A stretch of DNA of 5,598 nucleotides from Bacteroidales bacterium UBA1797 (GTDB lineage: Bacteria > Bacteroidota > Bacteroidia > Bacteroidales > VadinHA17), in contig DCFT01000098.1 in the NCBI GenBank assembly GCA_002319885.1, positions 1 to 5,598 on the forward strand, in the 5' to 3' direction. Position 1 is the stretch's first letter. Every line of letters begins with the position of its first letter. Of this stretch, positions 1 to 5,293 are shown in pieces. The translations under genes were made by a program, and so were the position numbers. The notes under the pieces are model-generated. The model was not told where the DNA came from. It made no database searches and saw only the letters and a program-made list of their open reading frames with translations.

Positions 1-37
1 ATAACTATCGGGATGAGCTAACAACACAAAGTCAGCG

Positions 38-67
38 CAAAAATAACAATTTTCCGATTATATTAAA
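38..67 (-). promoter_or_regulatory. Possible leftward Bacteroidota-type promoter
   Basis: Read on the minus strand, bases 45-38 are TATTTTTG, an exact match to the Bacteroidota -7 consensus TAnnTTTG. Eighteen bases upstream, at 67-64, is TTTA, a three-of-four match to the -33 box TTTG; the usual gap is about 19 to 21. A start of transcription would fall near base 31 and serve a gene beyond the left edge. The region is AT-rich, so a chance match is possible. Confidence 0.3.
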
Positions 68-144
68 GTTCTGCAGAATAAAATGAAGTTTGTTTACTCA
101 TACATCTTTTTGACCAATAAGATTTTCAGGAACTTCCCTTCATG

Positions 145-849
145 TTATCCCTGCTTTGCCAGTCTGTCAAGGATTGAAAATAAAACTTTCCTGCCCGATT
201 CGATTAATTGTTCATTATCAAGTATTTCCTGTTCAGTTTGTACATACCTGGCAGATTTCAACTCCGCTCTTCCAAAATCAATCATCTGCTTTAAAGAGCT
301 CTTAGTGGGCTCAAGGTGAAATTGCAGAGCCAGCACTTTGTTATTATAAATATAAGCCTGATTCTTACATCCTTTGGAATAAGCTAAATGAACAGCTTTT
401 TCCGGTATGTCAAAGGTATCTCCGTGCCAGTGAAAAACTTTTATTGTGCTTCCAATATCAAAAAACAATTTATCAGATTTCGCAAAACAGGTTAATTCAA
501 TATCAAACCAGCCAATTTCCTTCTCAGCGTTCTTATAAACTCCGGCTCCCAGTGCAGCCGAGACTAACTGCGATCCAAGGCAGATACCCAGAACGGTCTT
601 CCCTTCATCAATAGCTTTACGTATAAATCTCTTTTCATCCGCCAACCAGGGAAATTGTTCTTCATCATTTACGCTCATCGGGCCGCCCATGACAATAAGC
701 CAGTCTATATCAGAGATTTCAGGCAATGAAGTTTCTTCAAAAAACCTTGTTGATGTGAGTGAATGACCATATAAGTGCACCCATTCTTCTATACTGCCCA
801 ATCCTTCAAAAGCAACATGCTGAAAATAATGTATTCTTAATTTTTTCAT
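145..849 (-). CDS. Stand-alone class I glutamine amidotransferase (GMP synthase glutaminase-like)
   Basis: This 234-residue cytoplasmic protein belongs to the class I (triad) glutamine amidotransferases, which hydrolyse glutamine and normally pass ammonia to a synthetase partner. The oxyanion region MGGPMSV lies at residues 54-60, the nucleophile elbow GICLGSQL at 88-95 with Cys90, and the FHLEPT segment supplies His178 and Glu180, so the triad is complete. FHWHGDTF at 139-146 is also typical of the GMP synthase-like (GuaA N-terminal) subgroup. No synthetase domain is fused and none is adjacent, so the acceptor substrate is unknown; related stand-alone proteins act on amines, gamma-glutamyl compounds or nothing known. 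I chose the ATG at 849 over an in-frame TTG at 861, because the family begins close to the first beta strand (LRIHYFQH). No clear Shine-Dalgarno sequence precedes it. The gene lies 176 bases downstream of the GNAT-like gene, with an inverted repeat between them. Confidence 0.9.
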   Translation of the reverse strand: MKKLRIHYFQHVAFEGLGSIEEWVHLYGHSLTSTRFFEETSLPEISDIDWLIVMGGPMSVNDEEQFPWLADEKRFIRKAIDEGKTVLGICLGSQLVSAALGAGVYKNAEKEIGWFDIELTCFAKSDKLFFDIGSTIKVFHWHGDTFDIPEKAVHLAYSKGCKNQAYIYNNKVLALQFHLEPTKSSLKQMIDFGRAELKSARYVQTEQEILDNEQLIESGRKVLFSILDRLAKQG

Positions 850-917
850 ACTTATGTACAATAATAATTATAAAGTTGAAATCCATTAAATGAAACGTTA
901 TCATCAACTGGATTTTT

Positions 918-1011
918 TCTGTGATCTCTGTGCTTCTATACGTGACTTTGTGTAAGTTCTTAATTTTTAGTTACACAGAGAGCCAGAGAGGACTTCACAG
1001 AGGACCACAGA
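918..1011. repeat. Imperfect long inverted repeat made of CACAGAG/CTCTGTG words
   Basis: The gap between the GNAT-like gene and the amidotransferase gene contains an imperfect inverted repeat with arms of about 38 and 41 bases around a 15-base centre (956-970). Three blocks match exactly as reverse complements: TGTGTAA 949-955 with TTACACA 971-977, CTCTGTG 926-932 with CACAGAG 996-1002, and TCTGTG 918-923 with CACAGA 1006-1011. The right arm carries CACAGAG three times (974, 996, 1006). It begins 14 bases after the stop codon of the GNAT-like gene. It could fold as a long imperfect hairpin in RNA and act as a transcript end or processing site, or be a degraded small mobile repeat. There is no T-run typical of an intrinsic terminator. 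Confidence 0.65.
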
Positions 1012-1025
1012 GATTCCTGTTATGA

Positions 1026-2153
1026 TTACGAAAAGTCAAAACCCGAAATATATGCCGGAGCGTTATAAAATCTTTCTTTCTCGTTTTCCGGGATATTTAA
1101 GAACCTTGCGTATACCAGCCCTGGTTTTGCATTCAACATCCTGTTCAGTGCTCCCATCTTTACTATGGTCCTCAGTTTATCGTAAAGCTGACTATGGTCG
1201 TCGAGCCAGGTCAGGCCTGTATGAAATCCTTCAGCAGCACAGGCTGATTCAAAAAGATTTCCGAGCAACGGTTCGCGTCCTTTCCTGCAGTAAATAGCAT
1301 CAAAAACGAGATATCTGAATTCTCCAGGGCGGAATAATCTCCTGAAATAAGGGGTTTTAGGAAGTACTTTCATCATTACCCATCCCCAGATTCCCGGGAC
1401 ATCATAAACCTTATAAACAGAAGGGATAGCGCTTACTCCTGCAATTATCTCATCTCCCTCCTTCAGAACGTAGTATTTATTGCCGAAAAAGGAATAATCG
1501 GTGCTGAAGAAAGAATAATCAAGATAATATTCCCTGAGAATTGATTCCATTTGAGGCTTTTCTTCATTCTTTAACTTAACAACCCTTTTGTCACTCTTCG
1601 GAGAAAACCTGCTGAATGCCACTGTAAGGAAAGATCGTATATATTCATATCCCGCCTGATTAACCAGATTTTTAGATCTTTCATTCATGCTTTCCAGAAA
1701 GGCATACATAATATGCTTGTCTCCCTGAAATACATTATTAAGATCAAGGAGATACGGCTTACTGAAAATTTCGAGGGTTTTCTGCTTGAAACTATCATCA
1801 GTCTCCGGTTTTATGTGGGCTCTTTTGCGTTTTCTCCACCCCGAATCAGATTGATATGTTGACTGAAAGGCAAGATACCTGAGATATGAAGTCGGATAAC
1901 ACAGATCACCCTGTCCCGATACGCGGAAACATGATCCTACTGTTCCGGTAATATTATTTTTCTTATACAGAGAAACAAATCTTATCTGATCTTTATATGC
2001 GGCGATCCTGGGAGCAATATTCTTCAATGAAAACCTTAAACCTCCCTCAGAGCCCTGAATTGCATGATCAAGGATGTCTAAAATCCCTTCATTGGCGTAA
2101 TCTGATACCCTGACTTCGAGTCCTTTGTAATCGAATACTTTTTTTTCAAACAT
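1026..2153 (-). CDS. Hypothetical protein with two tandem GNAT-like acyltransferase domains
   Basis: This 375-residue soluble protein has no name I recognise. It reads like two GNAT (N-acetyltransferase superfamily) folds in tandem. In the first half, residues 66-76 (NNITGTVGSCF) and 91-97 (LRYLAFQ) resemble the central GNAT strands, and MNERSKNLVNQAGYEY at 156-171 resembles the terminal N-x-R-S-x-x-L-x-x-x-x-G-Y/F motif. In the second half, KYYVLKEGDEIIAGVSAI (226-243) resembles a strand-turn-strand of the same fold, followed by helix-rich sequence and LVYARF near 346-351. The glycine-rich acetyl-CoA loop (Q/R-x-x-G-x-G/A) is not clear in either half, so catalytic activity is uncertain; the closest candidate is the segment RKGREPLLGNLFESA at 290-304. 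No signal peptide or membrane helix is visible. The ATG start at 2153 has only a weak GAAG upstream. An acyl-CoA-dependent transferase is an inference from fold resemblance. Confidence 0.75.
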   Translation of the reverse strand: MFEKKVFDYKGLEVRVSDYANEGILDILDHAIQGSEGGLRFSLKNIAPRIAAYKDQIRFVSLYKKNNITGTVGSCFRVSGQGDLCYPTSYLRYLAFQSTYQSDSGWRKRKRAHIKPETDDSFKQKTLEIFSKPYLLDLNNVFQGDKHIMYAFLESMNERSKNLVNQAGYEYIRSFLTVAFSRFSPKSDKRVVKLKNEEKPQMESILREYYLDYSFFSTDYSFFGNKYYVLKEGDEIIAGVSAIPSVYKVYDVPGIWGWVMMKVLPKTPYFRRLFRPGEFRYLVFDAIYCRKGREPLLGNLFESACAAEGFHTGLTWLDDHSQLYDKLRTIVKMGALNRMLNAKPGLVYARFLNIPENEKERFYNAPAYISGFDFS

Positions 2154-2194
2154 ACACGATTCTTCAATTTAGCCGCAAGATATAAAATAAGGTG

Positions 2195-2226
2195 CAACGG
2201 CACAAGGGTACAACCGTTCAAGGGGA
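2195..2226. repeat. Four degenerate 8-base tandem units
   Basis: Four consecutive 8-base units, CAACGGCA, CAAGGGTA, CAACCGTT and CAAGGGGA, fill 2195-2226. All share CAA at the start and mostly a G-rich second half. They occupy the middle of the 89-base gap between the ispD stop and the GNAT-like start. The copy number is low and units differ, so this could be a decayed minisatellite-like intergenic repeat or partly chance. No role is evident. Confidence 0.5.
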
Positions 2227-2242
2227 AATGTGCATCAAACCA

Positions 2243-2914
2243 TCAGGAGAATGTAGCGAGAAGGGCAGCGGATATGAGAAGATCTTCGGGATTAGTGATC
2301 TTTATGTTTTCGCGATTACCTTCAATCAGGTTGATCTTCTCTCCTGTCTTTTCCAGAACTGTTGCATCATCGGTAAAATCCTGACTATAATCCTGCTTGT
2401 ATGCATTCTTTATTAACCCGGTACTGAATACCTGGGGTGTCTGTATCTGTTTTACACTGAACCTGTTAAGAGGCAGGCTTCCCTGATCTGTCAATAATCT
2501 GAGAGATTCGGTAGGTGAAATCGCCGGAATTGCATTGCCAAGTTTTTCAGCGGTATCGAAACACCTTTTAATGGTATCGATACTGATAAACGGTCTGACT
2601 CCGTCGTGAATAGCTACCAGACCCGGGCTGTTGACAAACTTAAGGCCGTTCCTTACGGAAAAGAACCGGTTTGTTCCGCCTTTTACCAGTGTATGCAGAA
2701 TGGAAAAGGAATGTTTTTTCTGCAGATCAATCCAGAAACGAAGCTGGTTCTCAGGCAATACCGTAATTATCTCTATTGCATCATTAAATGATTTGAACCT
2801 TTCAATGGTGTGCATAAGAACAGGTCTTCCGGCCAGTTCCAGAAACTGTTTCGGAATCTCAGCTCCCATCCGTTTACCACTTCCGCCAGCTACTATTACA
2901 ACGTATAGATCCAT
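2243..2914 (-). CDS. ispD: 2-C-methyl-D-erythritol 4-phosphate cytidylyltransferase
   Basis: IspD joins CTP to 2-C-methyl-D-erythritol 4-phosphate, releasing pyrophosphate and forming CDP-methylerythritol, a middle step of the cytoplasmic MEP pathway to isopentenyl diphosphate. At 223 residues it has the normal length for a single-domain enzyme. The nucleotide-binding loop is IVAGGSGKRMGAEIPKQFL (residues 7-25), with Arg15 and Lys22 matching the E. coli Arg20 and Lys27 that hold the CTP phosphates. AIHDGVRPF (101-109) supplies the metal-binding Asp104. NRFSVKQIQTPQVF (150-163) has Arg151 at the spacing of E. coli Arg157, FTDDATVLE (180-188) is the usual second-subunit motif, and GNRENIKITNPEDL (199-212) has Lys205 in place of E. 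coli Lys213. There is no fused IspF. It lies 130 bases downstream of the ligase gene, separated by C/G-rich hairpins, and no -7 box is seen before it, so it may depend on read-through. Its ATG lacks a nearby Shine-Dalgarno sequence. Confidence 0.97.
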   Translation of the reverse strand: MDLYVVIVAGGSGKRMGAEIPKQFLELAGRPVLMHTIERFKSFNDAIEIITVLPENQLRFWIDLQKKHSFSILHTLVKGGTNRFFSVRNGLKFVNSPGLVAIHDGVRPFISIDTIKRCFDTAEKLGNAIPAISPTESLRLLTDQGSLPLNRFSVKQIQTPQVFSTGLIKNAYKQDYSQDFTDDATVLEKTGEKINLIEGNRENIKITNPEDLLISAALLATFS

Positions 2915-2948
2915 AAAAACTAATTTTAATCCTCATTATTCTCTGTTC

Positions 2949-2979
2949 TTTGCCCCCCACCCCCCCTAAAGGGGGCAAA
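2949..2979. repeat. C/G-tract hairpin upstream of ispD (facing arm 1)
   Basis: TTTGCCCCC at 2949-2957 is the exact reverse complement of GGGGGCAAA at 2971-2979, giving a 9-base stem around a 13-base loop that itself contains a second C7 tract followed by TAAA. The element sits 34 bases upstream of the ispD start. It faces a related element at 3021-3045 in opposite orientation. CCCCCTAAAGGGGG-type palindromes are, to my knowledge, common intergenic repeats in Bacteroidota; the copy number in this genome cannot be judged from the window. Confidence 0.75.
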
Positions 2980-3015
2980 TTCCATGATATGCAGAAGACG
3001 ATCGTAAAAACGCGG

Positions 3016-3036
3016 ATTAACCCCCCTTTAGGGGGG
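3016..3036 (-). terminator. Possible weak intrinsic terminator after the acyl-CoA synthetase gene
   Basis: On the minus strand, CCCCCC-TAAA-GGGGGG starts eight bases after the stop codon and is followed by TTAAT. The stem is strong but short, and the T-run is poor, so read-through into ispD is likely. This is an inference from the fold alone. Confidence 0.35.
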
Positions 3037-3045
3037 CAGGGGGGC
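3021..3045. repeat. C/G-tract hairpin abutting the ligase stop codon (facing arm 2)
   Basis: CCCCCC at 3021-3026, loop TTTA, and GGGGGG at 3031-3036 form a perfect 6-base G:C stem. A second G6 tract follows at 3039-3044, and base 3045 is also the last base of the ligase's TAG stop codon on the minus strand. The reverse complement of this element closely matches the element at 2952-2975, so the two form a larger inverted pair about 45 bases apart. In the ligase transcript the hairpin is followed by UUAAU, so it may serve as a weak intrinsic terminator. Confidence 0.7.
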
Positions 3046-4697
3046 TATTCCTTCGTATACAGAAACCTCTTAATACTTCTTTTTGGCGTTTTAGCAAATT
3101 CTTCAGGATGAATCTTGAATTTACTGACAGCCATAAACTCAGGTAATCTCTCATTGATCTCCTTCCTGGTTTTATCGAGGAATAAATTCAGTTGTTCATC
3201 TGAAATATTATCCCTCTTTAACATCTCATAATCAGGATATACCAGGGCTATCAATTTATTGTCCACTGAAATTACTACCGATTCTACTATATAGTCTTTA
3301 TTATTTATTACAGCTTCTATTTCTTCGGGATAAATATTTTTACCTGAAGGGCCCAGTATCATGCTTTTGCTTCTTCCTTTAATGAAAATATTACCTTCCC
3401 TGTCGATTATACCAAGATCGCCGGTATGCATCCAGCCTTTATCATCGATCATCTCACTGGTAGCTTTTTCATTCTTATAATAACCGGTCATCACATTTTC
3501 GCCGCGCAGGATAATTTCTCCGACAATTCTTTCAGGATCAGGAGAATCTATTGTAACCTCTAATGTATCAACAGGTCTTCCCGATGCACCCAGTTTTGTT
3601 GTATCCCATGAAGCATAGCTGATAAGCGGCCCGCATTCCGTCATCCCGTAACCAACAGAAAACTTAAATTTTATTTTCTTAAAGAATTTTTCAGCATCCG
3701 CATTAAAGGCAGCTCCACCTATTACAATCTCTTTAAATTCTCCTCCGAAGGTTTCAACCAGTTTCTGATTTATCTTTTTATACAACAGCTTGTTCAACAG
3801 TGGAATAGCCAATAAGATCTTCATGTGTGGCTTATTTATGACCGGCAACAACTGCTTTTTGAATATTTTCTCAATAACGAGAGGAACTGAAAGAATCAAT
3901 CGCGGTTTTATCTCTTTAAAGGCCTGAATTATTATTTGTGGTGAAGGTGTCTTCGACAGGATAGTTATATGACAACCTATTGTAAACGGGAAAAGAAATT
4001 CAAATGCACACCCATATGTGTGGGCCAGAGGAAGGAATGAAACCAATGGATCACCGGGTTTTAAAGGCATGTTATTCTGTGCATATCTGACATTGGCCGC
4101 AAGACTGTTATGTGTAATCATAACCCCTTTGGAAAAGCCGGTCGTACCGGAAGTATAGCTTATCACAGCAAGACCATCATTTGATATCTCTGAGAACTTA
4201 ATATCTTCTTTGGAAAGCTCAGGAAATGTATTTGAATATTTCTCATTAAGAGAAGCGAAAGTCTCATTAAAGTCCTTATTATCTGAAACTATCATTCTGA
4301 AGTCATCAAGAGAAAGAACTCCTATTATTGCCGGCATTCTGGTCATATCAAACAGATCGAAGATTTTATCATCGACCAGGAGAAGTACTGAATCAGAGTG
4401 ATTAATTATATTGGTAAGATCATTGGGTTTGAAATCGGGAAGAATGGGCACGATTACAGCGCCATATGTTACAGCTGCCAGGTATGTAACGCACCAGTTT
4501 GCAGAATTACGCCCCACCAGAGCAATTTTGTCACCCTCTTTTATACCAGTACCCTTAAATAATATATGCAGTTTAAGAATTTTTTCAGCTATCCCCTTAT
4601 AGGAATATCCTTTTTCCTTATAATTTGACAGAGCCTCAATTTCCCAGTTTTGTTTGATACTCTGTTCAATATACCCTATTAATCGTTCCTGTATCAT
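3045..4697 (-). CDS. AMP-forming acyl-CoA synthetase (long-chain fatty acid-CoA ligase-like)
   Basis: This 550-residue protein is an ANL-superfamily adenylating enzyme of the long-chain acyl-CoA synthetase type (COG1022-like), which activates a carboxylic acid with ATP and then transfers it to CoA. The P-loop YTSGTTGFSKGVMITH spans 181-196, the A5 motif YGMTECGP 350-357, the ATP-ribose motif WMHTGDLG 422-429 with Asp427, and the hinge region KGRSKSMILGPSGKNIYPEEIE 440-461 with Arg442. The C-terminal domain ends at TPKRSIKRFLY (537-547). There Ser541 seems to occupy the place where the family usually has the A10 catalytic lysine, with Lys539 and Lys543 on either side. It is somewhat shorter than the usual 600 or so residues of bacterial FadD-like enzymes with the long-chain gate. 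No signal peptide is visible; a peripheral association with the inner membrane is common in the family. Substrate chain length cannot be read from sequence. A -7 box lies about 127 bases upstream of the ATG. Confidence 0.93.
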   Translation of the reverse strand: MIQERLIGYIEQSIKQNWEIEALSNYKEKGYSYKGIAEKILKLHILFKGTGIKEGDKIALVGRNSANWCVTYLAAVTYGAVIVPILPDFKPNDLTNIINHSDSVLLLVDDKIFDLFDMTRMPAIIGVLSLDDFRMIVSDNKDFNETFASLNEKYSNTFPELSKEDIKFSEISNDGLAVISYTSGTTGFSKGVMITHNSLAANVRYAQNNMPLKPGDPLVSFLPLAHTYGCAFEFLFPFTIGCHITILSKTPSPQIIIQAFKEIKPRLILSVPLVIEKIFKKQLLPVINKPHMKILLAIPLLNKLLYKKINQKLVETFGGEFKEIVIGGAAFNADAEKFFKKIKFKFSVGYGMTECGPLISYASWDTTKLGASGRPVDTLEVTIDSPDPERIVGEIILRGENVMTGYYKNEKATSEMIDDKGWMHTGDLGIIDREGNIFIKGRSKSMILGPSGKNIYPEEIEAVINNKDYIVESVVISVDNKLIALVYPDYEMLKRDNISDEQLNLFLDKTRKEINERLPEFMAVSKFKIHPEEFAKTPKRSIKRFLYTKE

Positions 4698-4729
4698 AGA
4701 TTTGGGTTTTTAATATTTCAGATAAGTTA

Positions 4730-4747
4730 TAATTTGATTTCAAATTA
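4730..4747. promoter_or_regulatory. AT-rich inverted repeat, possible operator, before the ligase gene
   Basis: TAATTTG (4730-4736) and CAAATTA (4741-4747) are perfect 7-base inverted repeats separated by ATTT. After one mismatch the symmetry continues for two more bases on each side (TT 4727-4728 with AA 4749-4750). It lies 33 bases before the ligase ATG. Dyads of this size are typical operators for TetR-type regulators, a family that often controls fatty acid activation genes, but no regulator gene is in view. In AT-rich DNA a chance dyad is possible. Confidence 0.35.
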
Positions 4748-4802
4748 AAATATAAAAAAATCATTTGATACTAAAAACAAAGTGTCGGGCAGGTTTTCCC
4801 CT

Positions 4803-4813
4803 GGTCCTCTGTG
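4803..4813. repeat. Short relic sharing a word with the 918-1011 inverted repeat
   Basis: GGTCCTCTGTG at 4803-4813 is the exact reverse complement of CACAGAGGACC at 996-1006 in the long inverted repeat. Eleven identical bases between two intergenic gaps suggests a second, degraded copy of the same repeat family, although the surrounding bases diverge. Confidence 0.35.
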
Positions 4814-4823
4814 TCATACTTTG

Positions 4824-4849
4824 CAAAGGTAAACACTAAGTCTAACAAA
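4824..4849 (-). promoter_or_regulatory. Candidate promoter for the acyl-CoA synthetase gene
   Basis: On the minus strand, bases 4831-4824 read TACCTTTG, an exact match to the Bacteroidota -7 box TAnnTTTG and in the common form TACCTTTGCA. A TTTG is found at 4849-4846, but only 14 bases separate the two, shorter than the usual gap of about 19 to 21, so the -33 element is doubtful. Transcription would begin near 4817, leaving a leader of about 120 bases that contains the AT-rich dyad at 4730-4747. The -7 box lies within the 10-base palindrome CTTTGCAAAG (4819-4828). Confidence 0.45.
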
Positions 4850-4853
4850 GGAC

Positions 4854-4883
4854 TTATCACTAAAACCCGGGTGATAATTATCA
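4854..4883 (-). terminator. Hairpin cluster after the kinase-membrane protein operon
   Basis: Immediately downstream of the membrane protein stop codon, TTATCAC (4854-4860) and GTGATAA (4871-4877) form a perfect 7-base inverted repeat with a 10-base loop. GTGATAA can instead pair with TTATCA (4878-4883) as the perfect palindrome TGATAATTATCA (4872-4883). A further inverted repeat, TAAGTC/GACTTA (4837-4842, 4851-4856), overlaps the outer edge. No T-run follows, so this is terminator-like by position only. Confidence 0.35.
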
Positions 4884-5270
4884 TTAAATAAAATACATTA
4901 TAAGAATAGCCACAATCGAGAGGACATTTACAACTGTAAAGAAGTAATTATAGCCTTCTCTTTTCTTACTAAACTGACCCAGTTTCCTGGCAAAAATACC
5001 AATAGTCGGAACAAAAAGAACCACGAGGAAGGCGAAAAATTCAATGCCGAAGAAAACTGTTTCCAGTCCTCCTTTTACGAGGGCTGACATATAAATAACA
5101 ATCAGGAGGACAAGCAAATAGACCAGATAGCTTATTTTAAGAAGAAGGGTAGAGACAAGTCTACGCTTGTGAAGCTCATGCGGTTTAAGATAAGCATAGG
5201 CCAATGCAAAGACTAAAATGATAAAAACGACCCCAAGAATATGATTGAGTACCGAAGGGAAATTGGCCAT
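4884..5270 (-). CDS. Small four-helix membrane protein of unknown function
   Basis: I do not recognise this 128-residue protein. It is strongly hydrophobic, with four likely membrane helices at about residues 8-28, 42-64, 70-94 and 110-128. The loop between helices 1 and 2 is basic (KPHELHKRR, 29-37), as is the loop between helices 3 and 4 (ARKLGQFSKKREG, 94-106). By the positive-inside rule both loops face the cytoplasm, placing both ends on the periplasmic side. There is no signal peptide distinct from helix 1 and no catalytic motif. I chose the ATG at 5270, which has an A/T-rich leader as is common in Bacteroidota. An in-frame TTG at 5297 would add nine residues and overlap the kinase stop codon by one dinucleotide step (TTGA). 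Its start lies 23 bases after the kinase stop, so the two are almost certainly co-transcribed, but the link to sugar metabolism is only by position. Confidence 0.75.
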   Translation of the reverse strand: MANFPSVLNHILGVVFIILVFALAYAYLKPHELHKRRLVSTLLLKISYLVYLLVLLIVIYMSALVKGGLETVFFGIEFFAFLVVLFVPTIGIFARKLGQFSKKREGYNYFFTVVNVLSIVAILIMYFI

Positions 5271-5293
5271 ATCCAGTGGTTTTAATTTAATAA

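Noticed and set aside
1..21. Short open stretch ending in TAA at 19-21 on the plus strand
   Set aside because: Seven codons are far too few to claim the end of a gene crossing the left edge.
83..319. Plus-strand open frame of 78 codons
   Set aside because: Mostly antisense to the catalytic C-terminal part of the amidotransferase; cysteine- and serine-rich as expected of a shadow frame.
862..1025. Promoter for the amidotransferase gene
   Set aside because: No TAnnTTTG on the minus strand can be found in this gap, so I cannot support one; the gene may be read through from upstream.
1022..1297. Plus-strand open frame of 91 codons
   Set aside because: It lies antisense within the 3' part of the GNAT-like gene, has no recognisable motif and starts in the repeat-rich gap edge; a shadow of the minus-strand gene.
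2192..2416. Plus-strand open frame of 74 codons beginning in the 8-base repeats
   Set aside because: Most of it is antisense to ispD, whose motifs are clear; composition looks like a chance frame.
2631..2969. Plus-strand open frame of 112 codons antisense to ispD
   Set aside because: Covers the conserved N-terminal half of ispD on the opposite strand and ends in the C/G tracts as a proline run, with no promoter or family resemblance.
2949..3045. CRISPR-like pair of repeats
   Set aside because: There are only two units, in opposite orientation and with different arms, so it is an inverted pair and not a repeat-spacer array.
4740..4749. A second -7 box (TTAATTTG on the minus strand) for the ligase gene
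   Set aside because: It misses one consensus base (T for A in second place), overlaps the AT-rich dyad and has no well-spaced TTTG; the exact box at 4824-4831 is better.
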